Shown here in pieces: positions 42,661 through 54,433 of a DNA stretch of 64,000 nucleotides; within the stretch, counting starts at the first letter, position 1, and each line of letters starts with the position of its first letter. The stretch spans positions 248,001 to 312,000 of the forward strand of contig JAGTJL010000027.1 in assembly GCA_020746875.1 (NCBI GenBank), written 5' to 3'. This stretch comes from Rhexocercosporidium sp. MPI-PUGE-AT-0058 (Eukaryota; Ascomycota; Leotiomycetes; Helotiales). Below the pieces are notes generated by a model, which was given only the letters and a program-made list of their open reading frames with translations, searched no databases and was not told where the DNA came from. Position numbers and translations under genes: made by a program.

Positions 42661-43311
42661 ATGTCTCCCATAATAGCGCTCATCCAAACCTTCAGCATCT
42701 CAACTTCCCTCCTTGCCTCAGGCTCCATCCTCACCCTCTCGCTCTTCTCAATCCCCCTACTCACATCCCAACCCGCATCTCGCTCCCTCCCTCAAATCCG
42801 TTGGCTCTTCTCCCGCGGCTCGCACATTTTCCCACAGGCCGCCATCCTATCTAGCGCAGGCTTCATTGGCCTCGCTTTCTGCTCCCTCGCACCCGGACAA
42901 TCCGCTACGCAAATTCTCAACCTCGCACGCAATAACAGCACGGCTAATGGATATCTCGCTGCCGCGGTGTTGAGTTTTAGTATTGGTCCATTCACGCAAT
43001 TTGTTATGATCCCCACGAATTTCACACTCATCAAGAAGAATGAAGATCTTGGTGGCGCGAGGAGCGAGAAGAGTGCGAATGAGGGGGGCATGAAGGGTGG
43101 GAAGACTGCTGAGGAAAGTGTGGAGGGGAAGGGGGATGTTAATGAGTTTACGGATCTGAGCGGGCCGCTGGGAAAGACGGAACGGGAGGGTACGGAGGAA
43201 GAGGAGAGGCAGGTGAAGGAGTTGCTTGGGAAGTTTGGATGCATGAATGCTTCGAGGGCAGCGTTGATTGGTGCTGGCGGGTTAGTGGGCTTGTTTACTG
43301 CATTGCTGTGA
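42661..43311 (+). CDS. DUF1772 membrane protein, anthrone-oxygenase-like
   Basis: Single exon, 216 residues from ATG 42661. Four hydrophobic segments: residues ~5-38 (LIQTFSISTSLLASGSILTL then FSIPLL), ~60-80 (AAILSSAGFIGLAFCSLA), ~100-120 (GYLAAAVLSFSIGPFTQFV) and the C-terminal AALIGAGGLVGLFTALL. FTQFVMIPTN before a charged loop, and the overall layout, fit DUF1772 (PF08592), which includes anthrone oxygenases of anthraquinone pathways and many proteins of unknown role. No polyketide synthase lies in the window, so a biosynthetic role is unproven. The hydrophilic loop (~125-190) is Gly/Glu/Lys-rich and variable. Confidence 0.72.
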   Translation: MSPIIALIQTFSISTSLLASGSILTLSLFSIPLLTSQPASRSLPQIRWLFSRGSHIFPQAAILSSAGFIGLAFCSLAPGQSATQILNLARNNSTANGYLAAAVLSFSIGPFTQFVMIPTNFTLIKKNEDLGGARSEKSANEGGMKGGKTAEESVEGKGDVNEFTDLSGPLGKTEREGTEEEERQVKELLGKFGCMNASRAALIGAGGLVGLFTALL

Positions 43312-43593
43312 GATCGAATAGCTATGGTGCATGATTAAACTTTTGACGCGAGAAGAGTAGAGAAAAAGAGGTGAGGGAGAACCAAGATAGAAATGCCTAT
43401 TACGAGAAGCGAATCTCAAGTGCTTTTGGCGGGCTGGCTATATTGTGTAATTTGAGAAGCAGAAGCAAATTCTCCAAAGCAGTGAGAACACAGGATGTAA
43501 TACCAAGCAATATAACTGACGTCACATAATGAGACTTGAACAACACTCTTTGGTGAGTAGTATTACCTCAACCGAACCCCACTACACTTCATC

Positions 43594-43911
43594 TCACTGC
43601 TCCCTCCCTTTTCCACGCCCGAAATGATATGTGCTCCTTAAACACTTCCTACAGGTAACACCGATCCTTTTTGATTCATCACACAGAACATATACAATAC
43701 ACCTAACACCCGTCTCCTGTGCCATGCTGCAGAACTGCCAGTGGCTGCCTGACATCTCCACAGTCGAGCTTCCGAGCGGAAGAACGCAGCGGCATTTTGT
43801 GGAGAGTTTTGGGACTCGATTGCACATGTTGTTGTTGGGTGCTGTTCCTGGATTAAATCTCGTGTGCCTTACTGTGTATCCTGGTGTATATTTACTATGA
43901 TATACGAACAA
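43594..43911 (-). CDS. hypothetical small Cys-containing protein
   Basis: Minus-strand frame of 105 residues. The second half has an ordered Cys pattern (KCRCVLPLGS, WQFCSMAQETGVRC, YVLCDESKRIGVTCRKCLRS) and a conserved-looking tail TYHFGRGK. I recall similar short fungal proteins of unknown function with such spacing, but cannot name a family. The opposite strand is also open here (43631-43900), which lowers confidence. Confidence 0.35.
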   Translation of the reverse strand: MFVYHSKYTPGYTVRHTRFNPGTAPNNNMCNRVPKLSTKCRCVLPLGSSTVEMSGSHWQFCSMAQETGVRCIVYVLCDESKRIGVTCRKCLRSTYHFGRGKGREQ

Positions 43912-44368
43912 AGAGGTTGAGTTCGGATTTTGTATTCGTCATACGAGAGTATTTTACGGTGAAGTATGAAGTAGGAAATGGACGGAGAAGAGGAATGAGA
44001 TGAAAATGAAGATCAATGAATTGGAGAGAAACTATGGGTGAGCGAATGAACTGTGCGGGGGAGATAGTACGCTTTGTTTGTGATGACAATGAGCTGTCTC
44101 CCTAGTCACTCTTTATTTCTTTGTTGTATGGGGTCAAAAAGTCTCACGTCCACATGTATGTAGGCGACCATCAGGGAATTGATATCCCTATTGGTTGGCA
44201 TTTGTGAATCAACCTTGCTTCGTGTCCACCTGTACGTTTATCTCGAGCAACGAAATGTTGAGCCACAGGTGCGAGCGTCGGTGATTAGTTTAGTCAGCGG
44301 CAATAAATTTTATTATAATCTAATTTATGATAACAATCTTAAGATACCACAAGGATTGCGCTGTATAA
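43912..44368. other. intergenic, AT-rich near 44290-44350
   Basis: About 460 bp with no gene; AT-rich towards the SDR stop. Presumed terminator/3' UTR region of the minus-strand SDR gene. Confidence 0.5.
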
Positions 44369-45468
44369 TTAGGCACCTAGACCTTTTCCGCCATTGAATG
44401 GCAAAACCGGCATCCAGCCCGTCATCAAGGCTTTCTTCTCAACAATCTCCACCTTATGTTCTTCCAATTCTTCCACATCCCAGTTTACACACACCATACT
44501 TCCTTTCAGGAAATCGGCTCTAGGTTGTACGAGATACAGGGCCAACATGCCGGTGAGATCGACATGGTCTTTGGCGAAGGGAAGGAAAGCTTCTTGTTGC
44601 ATGGCTGTCATGACTATCCCTGGCATGGTTGTGAAAGTCCGGAGATTGGGGAGTTCTTTTCATTCATTAGTTGCATAAAACGAGAAGTAGAGGAGAAATC
44701 TAAGCAGTAGGCAGAGTATTACCTATTTGAACATGCTCGTTGAAGCGCTGCTCAGCTATCTTGCTGATATTGTAAGCGGATCCGTGGGCGCTTGTGAATC
44801 CTGCCCTGCCTGATGAGACGGTGATTACTGTTGCGGTTGACTCCTTGGGATTCGGCTGAGAGTTGATGAAATGGTGCGTCATGCTATACATTCCTTTGAC
44901 ATTGATTTCCTGTTCCCCGCCAAGTCGTCAGTGCCTTTCCCAACTTCCAAACATACAATATAGGGGCGACTCACCATAGTCTTCCACCACACGTCGACGG
45001 GAGTATCAGCAATACTACCATCTTCGAGATACCCAGCATTATTAAGAAGCACATCAGCCGCTTGACCGAAAGTCTTCTGAACTTCAACAAATAGATTTTT
45101 GACATCTGATTCAATGACGATGTCGGTCTTGACGGCTAGTACTTTGGTTGATGGACTAATGACTCGCAGTTCGTCGGCGAGTTTGTTCAGGTTGTCGATA
45201 TTGCGAGCTGTGACTACAATTCCTTTGGCTCTTGCTCGAGCCCAGACTTTGGCTGCGGCCTGATAGCTAGTCAGTACTCTAGACTATCATTATGGGCGGG
45301 TTGGATTACTTCTCCAATACCGACACTTGCTCCAGTGATAATGATGATCCTGTCTTTTTGAGAATTGGTCTGGTTGGAAGGAGAGATAGCAGGGTAAGGA
45401 TCTCGGCGAAGGGTCTTTGTGACGAGAAAGGGGATACTCCATTGATCGGGGTCAGGCTCTCCAGCCAT
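44369..45468 (-). CDS. short-chain dehydrogenase/reductase (SDR)
   Basis: Intact classical SDR of about 305 residues, NAD(P)(H)-dependent oxidoreductase, cytosolic. Exons 45468-45310, 45259-44975, 44909-44723 and 44655-44369 all join in frame. Cofactor motif TGASVGIGE spans the first splice (IIIITGASVGIGEAAAKVWA). NNAG occurs as DVLLNNAGYLED, catalytic Ser in ATVITVSSGRAGF, and the active-site Y-x3-K in AYNISKIAEQ. The last exon has PGIVMTAMQ, then FLKGSMVCVNWDVEELEEHK, common in fungal SDRs of secondary metabolism or detoxification. The ATG at 45468 is the first real ATG in frame. Substrate unknown. Confidence 0.88.
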
Positions 45469-46671
45469 TTCTACGATTTTCGGATTCAGACTCTTCAAAA
45501 GGAAGCTCGCGAAGAAAGAAGGGTAATTTGGTGTTTTTCAAGTGAGAAGTGAGGAAGATGTTAAAAGGTAGAACGTTCGAGGAGGAAACAAGTAATTGAT
45601 GGCGATGACACGAGAGCTGGGACTCTGTGTATATAGACATCTAGTCCAGTCTTGTCAGGAAAAATGTAGAAATCCACGATAATTCATTTTTAGCACACCC
45701 CTACATCGTACACTATACCTCAACCTGTCAGAATCCCCAAAATCTTTGAAATCAAATCGCCAAGAAATGAGCTTTAAAATAAGCAAGGCACGCAATGACG
45801 AAGCCAAGTCTCTGAAAAACATGGGCGCGACCATGCACCTCTCATCCCGAATGTCATGAACAGTTAAGTCGTCGCAGCTTCGGAAGGTATCTTATAAATC
45901 AACAAGAAACCCATCAGCATTTCAGGCCAATACTTCAGGGTATTCAACAGCGATAAAGTTGTTGGAAGATTCTAGAATGTGTGGTCGGAATGATTTTGTA
46001 TCAAGCCGAGCGATGAATTAAATCATTCCGAGCAGTTTGCCTTTGGACTGAGACACTAGACGGCCAGTCTGCCTGAAAAATCCATATGCTTGGCCCTGAT
46101 GTTCCTCTGAGCAGTAAGGTGGGATATCTTGTTCGTGGAAGGGTTAGTGAGGAGGTGGGTTTTGATTTTCTTGTCGAAAAGGCACCCTCTTAAGCGAGTA
46201 CTGTAAACAAGATTCCTATGTCAGGAATTAGAACATCATGGATGAATTCACAACCCATAAACATGTTTATTTTCAAACAATGTTTGATAGAAGGATACAG
46301 TACGGTACAGATTGAGTCTCATAATGACACAGTGGTGGATTTCCCTAAATTCTACGTAGGACGTTGAGTTTGAGAAGATAAGCTGGAGTTTGAGATGAGA
46401 TTATAAATTTCAATTATGAGGAACTCGAAAACTGCGATGTGCAACAAAATATCTGGAAACGAGGTAGCGATCATCTCCCCCGAATAGGAAATACTGAGCC
46501 GGTTAGTAAAAGATGAATCGCATGACAGCTGCAACATAGTGGGCGAAATGGCAGAGGAAGGAAACACCACCATTGCACTTGAAGTAATGATGGCATGAGT
46601 ACTTCGGGACCAGGGGTGGGATGTGGCCAAGAATATTAGGACTTTATTGTTACACTGTAGCTAGAAGCACA
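45469..46671. other. intergenic, AT-rich, nothing recognised
   Basis: About 1.2 kb: SDR promoter on the left and 3' flank of the UBX gene on the right. Short frames only, no repeats of note. Confidence 0.5.
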
Positions 46672-48267
46672 TCACTCATCGTCCTCATCGTCATCATCCT
46701 TGATAGGCTCTACGATGAGGTTGCCACTACGTCCAACCCGCTCTCCAATGGTACCGCCATCTTCCACTCCATACACCACTCTAGGGAGCGTCTGCACCAG
46801 CTGAAAGTCAAATTCGTGCTTGTACCCCTGTGGCTCGTCTGCGTTCTCAGTAGCTGAGCCGTCTTGGAGGAATTCGTAACAGTCAACAAAAGCGTACAGC
46901 TCTTCGATCCCATCGCCTCCCTTAAATCGGCGCATAACTCGAGCAGCTTCTGGCATCTTGAGTGCAATCCGCACGATATCCTTGGAATCCGTACCCGGCT
47001 CTGGATCGATATGAGCTGCTCGCCATTTGCGCCATTGCAGTTTATTCGCCGCTAACTTCTCTGCCGCCTCCTCGGCTTCCTTCTTCCTACGCTCTTCCTC
47101 CACCGCAGCGGCTTCTGCTTCCTTCTTCAATCTTGCTCGCTCTCTATCTTGGGCCAAACTTCGCTCGTAGGCAGAATCTTGCTCTTCGCGCAAGCTTCTC
47201 TCGAAATTCTGAGCAGAGCGAGACGCTCTAACCGTAGCTAGCTGTTCTTCATGTGACGATATGGCACCTCGAAGCTTTGCGAGATATGTAGAGGCATCCA
47301 TTGGTCCAACGACACGAGTAATGACCGACATTGCTGTGCTGCTGGTCTTGGGAGTGTGTGCCACAAGGGCTGTGAAGGGGAATTTGTTGCAGTTCAAGGC
47401 TGTAGAAACCTGATATGCCTCTGAATCCCTCACGTCCCCAGTCCAGAGTATTACATTATTTGCGGGATCGTTGAGGAAGGTCTGAACTTCGGGAGTCAGA
47501 AGTGTCTCGCGGATGAAAGAGGATGTGTCGTCGTGCTCGGTTGAAATAAGGATGATGACCAGAAACTTGAGGTCTTTCTTTGCCAGGTCCAGAGCTTGTG
47601 CATATCCACCCTCGTAAAATGGTAGTGTATTAGTCCCGTATTCTTCCTCGAACTCCCTCTTTAATCTCGCTACTGAGTCTCGCGGCTTCAACGACCGTCT
47701 CCCACCAGTATTTGACCTCCTCGCCGTTCCATTCGTGGGATTCGCTCGTAACGCTCGTGGGAGGAAGGGGAACAGGAAGGAGAAAAGACCGAAGGATGGC
47801 GAGAAAAATAGCCTGTAGAGGAGACTAAAGGGTGTGAAGAGGATGGAGAGGATGATGTTTGGTCTTTGAATAGCATCATCGTCTGGTTGGGGTACGATTC
47901 TAGGCGCAGCATCTGTATGGGGCTCTGCTCTTAGAGCTCGAGACGAGCCTTGGAGAAGACTATGCTGTAAATTCTCCTGTCTTGGTGCACGAGGTGGAGG
48001 AACATTCTGCGCTGCTCGAGCTTCTGCAACTGGATCTGGACCTTCGCCATCAAAGAACTTGGCAATTGCTATCTGTAGTGGAATTAGTACAGTAAGAATT
48101 CAGCAGAATATGGCACAAAGTGAATGGCATACCTGTACATTCCACTGCGATCGTTGCAGAAGTGGGATTGCAGCCGCGACATCCTGGTCTGTAACTGCTG
48201 TGTACTGCTGTAAGGCCAGCTGTTGCGACTCGGAGAGCTCGCTGAGATCTGTTGCTGACGTTGCCAT
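46672..48267 (-). CDS. UBX-domain protein, FAF2/Ubx2-type (ERAD Cdc48 adaptor)
   Basis: About 511 residues, ER membrane adaptor that recruits Cdc48/p97 for ER-associated degradation. Exons 48267-48133 and 48072-46672. N-terminal UBA-like domain (SESQQLALQQYTAVTDQDVA, then PLLQRSQWNVQ), a hydrophobic hairpin (IILSILFTPFSLLYRLFFSP), a UAS thioredoxin-like domain (FYEGGYAQALDLAKKDLKFL, then PANNVILWTGDVRDSEAYQV), a long Glu/Arg/Lys coiled coil, and a C-terminal UBX domain (IALKMPEAARVMRRFKG, then FDFQLVQTLPRVVY). The order UBA, hairpin, UAS, coiled coil, UBX is diagnostic. It matches fission yeast ucp10 and human FAF2/UBXD8. Very acidic C-terminus (DDDDEDDE). Confidence 0.92.
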
Positions 48268-48953
48268 TATATTCTTGGGTCTCTTGGTGGCTATTTCTTA
48301 GGTAGGCATTGCGTGGAAAGAGTGTCGTAGTACAGGAACAAGGCAGAAGAACAAAAGAGGTGGTTTGATGAGCGAGCGAGAGGGAATGCAGATGAAGATG
48401 ATGGCACGGCAATGTGCAATATCAGGTGGGATAATGATGCTGGTGGCTCGGCCGCCGCTATCAAGCCCCATCGGCGCTCCAGCCACACTTTGCTTCCGGC
48501 GCTAAGAACGCGTTGGGGCTGAGGCTGAGGCTGAGGCGGGCGCTCCACCTTTCGAACTCCCCGCGTAACATTCAGACCTCATCAAGCTCACCACCCATCT
48601 ACCGCAACAACACCACATCTTTCAGCGGCAATGGATCTGTGAATAGTTGCATTTGTTCGGCGGCACTTGGCAAGGCGTCCAGCAACCCCTTGGCGGGCAT
48701 CATCAATCGTATCAAGAGCTGCAGCAAAGCAATGTTTGTCAGATTGAAGTGAGTTATTGTCCTCCCGGTCCTTGTTTGTCTATTGCTGGCGCCGCACACC
48801 ATATACTTCAACATGTATTGTCGTAAGGACCACGCTGCTGCTCGCGTGCTCCTGTCGTATCCCCACTCTGCTAACCATGTAGGCAGACTTCGCATTGTGT
48901 CAACGGGCGGCGGCAGATAGGAAGCTGGACGATCGAATAGACCGGGGCACAAC
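48268..48953. promoter_or_regulatory. divergent promoter, UBX gene and PAN3
   Basis: 686 bp between two divergent starts. Contains (GGCTGA)3 at 48517-48534. An open 79-codon plus frame at 48513-48752 is probably PAN3 5' leader rather than a gene. Confidence 0.55.
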
Positions 48954-51900
48954 ATGTCTTCAGCCCGATTCAATCCACCAGAGCTGCGCAAGCCAGCAGG
49001 ATCGCCGAGACCCAAAGGACGAGGTATGAGCTAGCAGTGGCGGATAGCAGGGAGAATATACTGAGAATCGGGGCTGATTGGGCGCGATACAGAAAACTCG
49101 AAGGATACGCTCTGCAGAAATGTCACGATATATGGCCACTGCCGATGGGAAGACTCGGGATGTGTCTTCAGCCATGATCCTAATAAAACCATGATGTCCC
49201 AGGTAGACTCGTAAGTACACTTCTCTTTGTTTCTGGCTGGAAACTGGACACTGGAACCTCTGGATCTATGGAACTCGTGCAATGGATTTGGAACGGTGCG
49301 TCTTCGATGGACATCCTGGGCATAACAACTGGAGATTGGGCATATCCATCTGGGGTGTACACGATTAAGAGACCGAATTTCTATCAACTAGAATCAAGAC
49401 CGACCTGCAATCGATTAAAACCCGCGGAGCATACATTGGAGCTTGGGAGGTCGAAGCAACCTCTGGAGCGAACTCCGGCTACTTCAAGAAAACGAGTACT
49501 ATTTATGGAAACCTGCATTGAACTGCTCAACAGTTATCGGACGGGACTTTCGAGGTCGTGCACCTGTAATACACGGAGGATCCACTTTGGGCGGGGTCCC
49601 TAGGGAATGCCATTGAAGCCTACAATGGACCTATTTACTCCCGATTTGCTTGGACTGTGGCTCCTAAAGGGTCCGGCGGAACTTGTGGTCCAACCAATTG
49701 AACAAAGCGCTGAAGAGAAGAGGCAATTTGTGGAATGCAAAGCGATGGGGAGGTTTAAATATGACTTGACCTTGTGTTGGTCAATGATTTCTCCTCGATC
49801 TTAACTCAGGCGCAGTTACAGTACTTTCGGCCAGTTCCAGTTTGTTTTGAGAACTGTATAATTTACCAGCTGGGTCTCCCACATATGCTTGAGGCTCTGT
49901 TGCTTGCCGGATCGCCATCATACTTTGTTGCATCTTGTCCTGGATTACTCACCGACCCTGTAATGAAAATGTCGAGCGGCTGGAGTCAAAGGTGGAATCT
50001 TCCTCACAAGTCTGGATCTTCGCATGCGCATTCCGGATTCAAATTCTTTCACGCCTTATTGACACCTCCGAACCCTTCGCACTCCACCTTGGATGACTTT
50101 ACTCCTATTTCACCACCTGAAAATTTTCTGAGGCTGAGAGGAAATTATGAATCGCTGACGACTGGCTTTTGTCAAACAGAAAGAAATCTCTGAATGTCGA
50201 CTCTCCCGCGTTCACCCCGTCAACTCTCTCAGTAGCTGGAAAAACCTCTACAATATCTTCTCAGGCTGCAAATGCCGCCCCTTTCACTCCAAGGTTCGGA
50301 GGTGAGCTTCCACAGTCCATCTTTGCTACACATGCTGAAATGGCAGGTACCACAACACCAAACCCTCCCGCCGATGCTGAACCAGCAGTGTTCAACCCAG
50401 CAACAATAAAAGAATTCACGCCCCAGAATTATGATCTTTCTCACGGTGTAAGCATACAAGTCTGATCCAATCATGAACCTGTTACTGAATGTCAGAATAG
50501 CTTCTTGCGAATGGAGCCGCACCAGAAGTGCAAACTCCGTACGATCCGTTCTCAATGCAGTCGATGAATCAAGCCATGCCAGCGGCCCCATATAACCCGT
50601 ATCTCGAAGAAAACAACATACCTACCAATGCTGCTAGCTACTTTCAGACCCAGTCAGCTTTCGCTTCTCCTGCACAGCCTGTAAGTTTACCCAAATACGA
50701 TGGCAATGCGAATATTGACATTCTAGCTCCAATACCATCTTTATGCCCCAATTGGTGCGCACAGACAAGATTTGTTGGCTTATCAGCGGCACACTCATGA
50801 TTTCTTCATGCCAAATGACCTTCGAGAAGATTTGCAGAAGAAATCAGAGGCAGCGCGTCAAGTCATGCCAAGTATGTTTTTCAAACTCCCATTAAGCACG
50901 TTCTGACGAGTCAGATTCCCAACTTCCGGTCGTCGAGCATTATCACACCCTAGTGCCGTTAGATACTAGCCATCACAGAAGTGCCACTGTATTTGGCTTT
51001 CCAAGTTGGGTCTACAAGGCTGTTTCGAGCAAGAATGGACTCACTTATGTCCTGCGACGAATTGAAGGTGAGACCCCAAAATCCATAAATCTGTTCACCA
51101 AGCTGACGTATTAGGCTTTCGTCTTAGCAACGCCAATGCAGTACAATCTGCCAAGAATTGGAAGAGAGTTGACAATGCTGGTGTGGTCTCAGTCATCGAT
51201 GCTTTTACCACGAGAGCTTTTGGTGATAGCTCGCTTATCTTTGTTTACAACTATTACCCCCTGTCGAAGACGCTAGTGGAAGCTCATTTTACCAACACCA
51301 ATCGATACGGCAACCGCATTGCAACAGCTGTTGTCTCAGAACAAATACTATGGGGCTACATCGTACAGATAGCGAATGCCATCAAAGCCATTCATGCAGC
51401 TAATCTCGCTGCTCGATGCATGGACCCCAGCAAGGTTCTCCTCACTGACAAGAATCGCATTCGTCTCAATGCTTGTTCGATCCTCGATGTTGTCCAATTC
51501 GAAGCCGACCGACAGATGGTCGAGCTTCAGCAAGAGGACTTCATTCTATTCGGCAAATTGATATTAGCAATTGCCACAAATAATGTCAACCTCGCATCCA
51601 GCAACACGCCATTGAAGGGCTCTCTAGAAAGTCTGAAGCGGAACTACAGTGTAGAGTTCCGCGATACAGTCGAGTGGCTCTTGACACCTGCTATCGCCCC
51701 CGATACCAAAGATCTCAATGAATTCATCCGCGGAATCTCAGGCCAGATCATGACCTCGTACGACAACTCGCTCCACGCAAACGACACCGCAATTGGTACG
51801 CTCAGCCAAGAACTCGAGAACGGGCGGCTCTTCCGCCTCATTGCCAAACTCGGCACGATCAATGAGCGCCCCGAGTACGAAGGAGACGTCAAATGGAGTG

Positions 51901-52154
51901 AGGTCGGCGAGCGCTATATTCTGAAATTGTTCAGAGATTATGTTTTTCATCAGGTCAATGCCGATGGAAAACCAGTCGTTGATCTCGCCCATATTCTGGA
52001 GTGCATGAATAAGCTTGATGCTGGATCTAGCCAGCAGATCAAGCTTGTCAGTCGCGATGATCAAGATTGCATGATTGTCAGCTACAAGGAGTTGAAAAAG
52101 CAAGTAGATCTTGCGTTCGGAGAGTTGTTGAAGCCGAGCGGCAAGAGGTATTAG
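48954..52154 (+). CDS. PAN3: PAN3, regulatory subunit of PAN2-PAN3 deadenylase
   Basis: Cytoplasmic mRNA deadenylation factor that homodimerises, binds poly(A)/Pab1 and recruits PAN2. Seven exons join in frame: 48954-49023, 49093-49210, 50180-50447, 50501-50680, 50727-50871, 50915-51067 and 51115-52154, about 657 residues. N-terminal CCCH zinc finger of form C-x8-C-x6-C-x3-H (starts CRNVTIYGHC). A PAM2-like Pab1-binding region follows the zinc finger (KKSLNVDSPAFTPS). Then the pseudokinase begins (YAPIGAHRQDLLAYQRHTHD, VFGFPSWVYKAVSSKNGLTY, then FRLSNANAVQSAKNWKRVDN), with a coiled coil and the C-terminal knob (DYVFHQVNADGKPVVDLAHI). All match fungal PAN3. Odd: the second intron is 969 bp while the other five are 43-69 bp. 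Divergent from the UBX gene. Confidence 0.95.
49211..50179. other. unusually long PAN3 intron (969 bp)
   Basis: Begins GTAAGT after GTAGACTC and ends CAAACAG. It contains a 111-codon plus-strand frame (49268-49603) with no known domain, and mixed sequence. No TIRs or target duplications were found by eye. Likely an insertion, or a gene arrangement hidden in the intron. Confidence 0.7.
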
Positions 52155-52395
52155 GGAATTGGATGGGGAGGTTGAGCTTGGATTTGTGGGCTCTGCAATG
52201 AATGGACGATGGACAAAGAAAGGACACGTATTAGATTCTTGGTGCTGAGTTGAAAAATGCGTATCGGTAGATCACATGAACTAAGAACAGCAAGCGAAGA
52301 CGCGTTAGGTCAGGGTAGTGCGTACTCGAGTTTCTGAAATAAAAACACTCAAAAATAGCCAGCGTGCATTCAAATGTACTTGAAAGTATTCATAT

Positions 52396-52833
52396 TCAGT
52401 AAAATTCATTGACAATCTTCAAACAACTCAGACTAATCAACGCGCAGTAGCAAAACTCAGCGGAAATTCTCGAACTTGACCTCCTTCCCTTTACCGCTCG
52501 ACTTTCTATGTTTCCTATCAACTCTCGGTCTCGCTTAGGTTGCTTCGGCTTCCGGTCCTCCTTGCTGGGTGGGCGACCCGCTGCGCAGTCTGGGCGGAGC
52601 CCTTTCTTATTCCTGGGCTCGAGTACTCGTTGGTTAGCAGGGCAGGCTGCTATCTCCAGTCTTTTGACTTCTTTAGCTCGACTTTCTTGGCCTGCTGGTC
52701 GGGGATCGACGTCGTCGAGGTGTCTTGCGTCTTGCCAAGCGCGTGCATGAGGTTCATCTCGCGCATGGCAATAGTCTACTTTGGTGACGGAATGACCACA
52801 TCCTTGGTAGGTTGTCATAACGTTGACACACAT
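52396..52833 (-). CDS. small fungal Cys/His-rich protein
   Basis: Single exon, 145 residues. Starts MCVNVMTTYQGCGHSVTKVD, the typical opening of a widespread family of short fungal proteins (C-x-N-x-x-T-x-Y-x-GCGH). The family usually ends with a KKGLC-x-DC-like motif; here KKGLRPDC, so one Cys is replaced by Arg. Function unknown; zinc binding is plausible. The tail is basic. Starts 679 bp downstream of the PAN3 stop, on the opposite strand, so the two are convergent. Confidence 0.6.
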   Translation of the reverse strand: MCVNVMTTYQGCGHSVTKVDYCHARDEPHARAWQDARHLDDVDPRPAGQESRAKEVKRLEIAACPANQRVLEPRNKKGLRPDCAAGRPPSKEDRKPKQPKRDRELIGNIESRAVKGRRSSSRISAEFCYCALISLSCLKIVNEFY

Positions 52834-54433
52834 TTGGCTGCTTATTTTTGGATTTGGTGGGAGCTTGTTGATCTTGAATTTCTGGGGATTTAGGAGAATT
52901 TGGATTGCTAAGTTATTGAGATTTTGGCTTCTTCTTATTCTTGATCAATATTGGAGTTGGCTGGTTGTGGTCTGGCCGTTGTTAGCTCTAAGAGACTGTA
53001 CTCTTAGAAATGCTTGGTTCTCTAAGATCTTGTGTTTGATGTTGAAGAAGAATTCCACAAATCTCGAAACTTGCTATTTATAGTCGCGGTTCGATTTGTT
53101 TGAATGCGTGTGAATGGGTAGTTGGCATTGATTCAATAACTCTATATAGATGCGTTTCTTCATGTTAATGAGAGAAATACTTGGGAGGAACCTGTGAATG
53201 TGCCTCAAGATGTGCACTGTGACGCTTATATCCTATGGTAGATTCTTGTAGAATTTGAAAATTTCCCACGGGAGTCACAAACAGAGAGTCACAAACAGAA
53301 AGGCCAAAAAAGTAGCCCATTCTGGCCTAGAGGGATTTCTTAACCAAATATGTCTTGCGAGATAAACCTGGACTCTTGTACTACGTCGTTGTTTCTCTGA
53401 CTGTTTATTTTAGGCACGCATACCGCTTCTATCATTCTGCTTCAATGCCATATTTATATATACTTGCGGGGAATCCTGTTTCCAAGAGATCTCCATCATC
53501 TTATGACTAGGCAAGACCTTTGTTCAATGACTGTACTTGTTCAGCCATTTCTTTTGTTCTCCAGCAACACACCAAGTGACCAGAATCTTTAAATAAAAGT
53601 ATACGTGTTGAGGGCATTTTGAAGTGAAGCTACACATCTTTGCTTTCAGAACACTCAGCAACCCTTTCTTTCAGACAGATCACCGAAGTGGCCATTTGAC
53701 TCTTTGAGCAAGCAGAATTGGCATGTAAAGAGGTGTTTACGTAGATTCAGACAAATTGAGACACCAGCGTAGCATCAAACCACCTTCTACAATTCCTTCC
53801 AAATTATACTCTCCCACCGAAAAGTCTCCCCCTTCTGCCCTTCTCCTCTTCCTTCTTCGCATTCCTCGGATCACACATCGAAGTTGTACGGGTTTGGGAG
53901 AAATGAGTCCTTAGAAGCACCGAGAATGGGATTATGCATGTTTTGTAATTGTATAATCAATAGCTGATATGAAAATTGCCTATCAACGGAGATTGAATGA
54001 ACTGCTGAAACTGATTGAAATTTTGTGATCCTTGACGATGTGATGCGATCATTCGGTGGCCGATGGAAATAACAGAAAGACAGTAACTTGGTACCCATGG
54101 AATTAAGCAAAAGAGAGATAGATGGCGTGGCGTGCATAGCAGCCGAGGTGAAGGGTCGCGTTTCTCTATGGGACGATGGTTCTTTAGAATTTTGATGTGT
54201 AGGTGCCTGCTTCATATGCACTGCGCGGGCTGTCGCCGTTTTGTATAGCCTCACACATGCCTCCTCGTCTAACAGAAACGACCTGGCTCCCAACATTGAG
54301 ACATCTATTCATTCAGCAGTCATAAATCGGGTATATCCACCCTCTCCAGCCTCCCTCCATGCCTCCACCCAGGAAGCTAAATCAGCTTCGCCTAGTCCAG
54401 CCCAGCCCAGCCCACTCCATGCTCTGCTCAGTA
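52834..54433. other. intergenic, AT-rich, nothing recognised
   Basis: About 1.6 kb. A short tandem duplication around 53272-53303 repeats GAGTCACAAACAGA. Otherwise stops in all frames. A 141-codon minus frame at 53871-54296 is not convincing. Confidence 0.5.

Noticed and set aside
48513..48752. 79-codon ORF ahead of PAN3
   Set aside because: Built on the GGCTGA repeat (Arg/Leu run). More likely 5' leader sequence.
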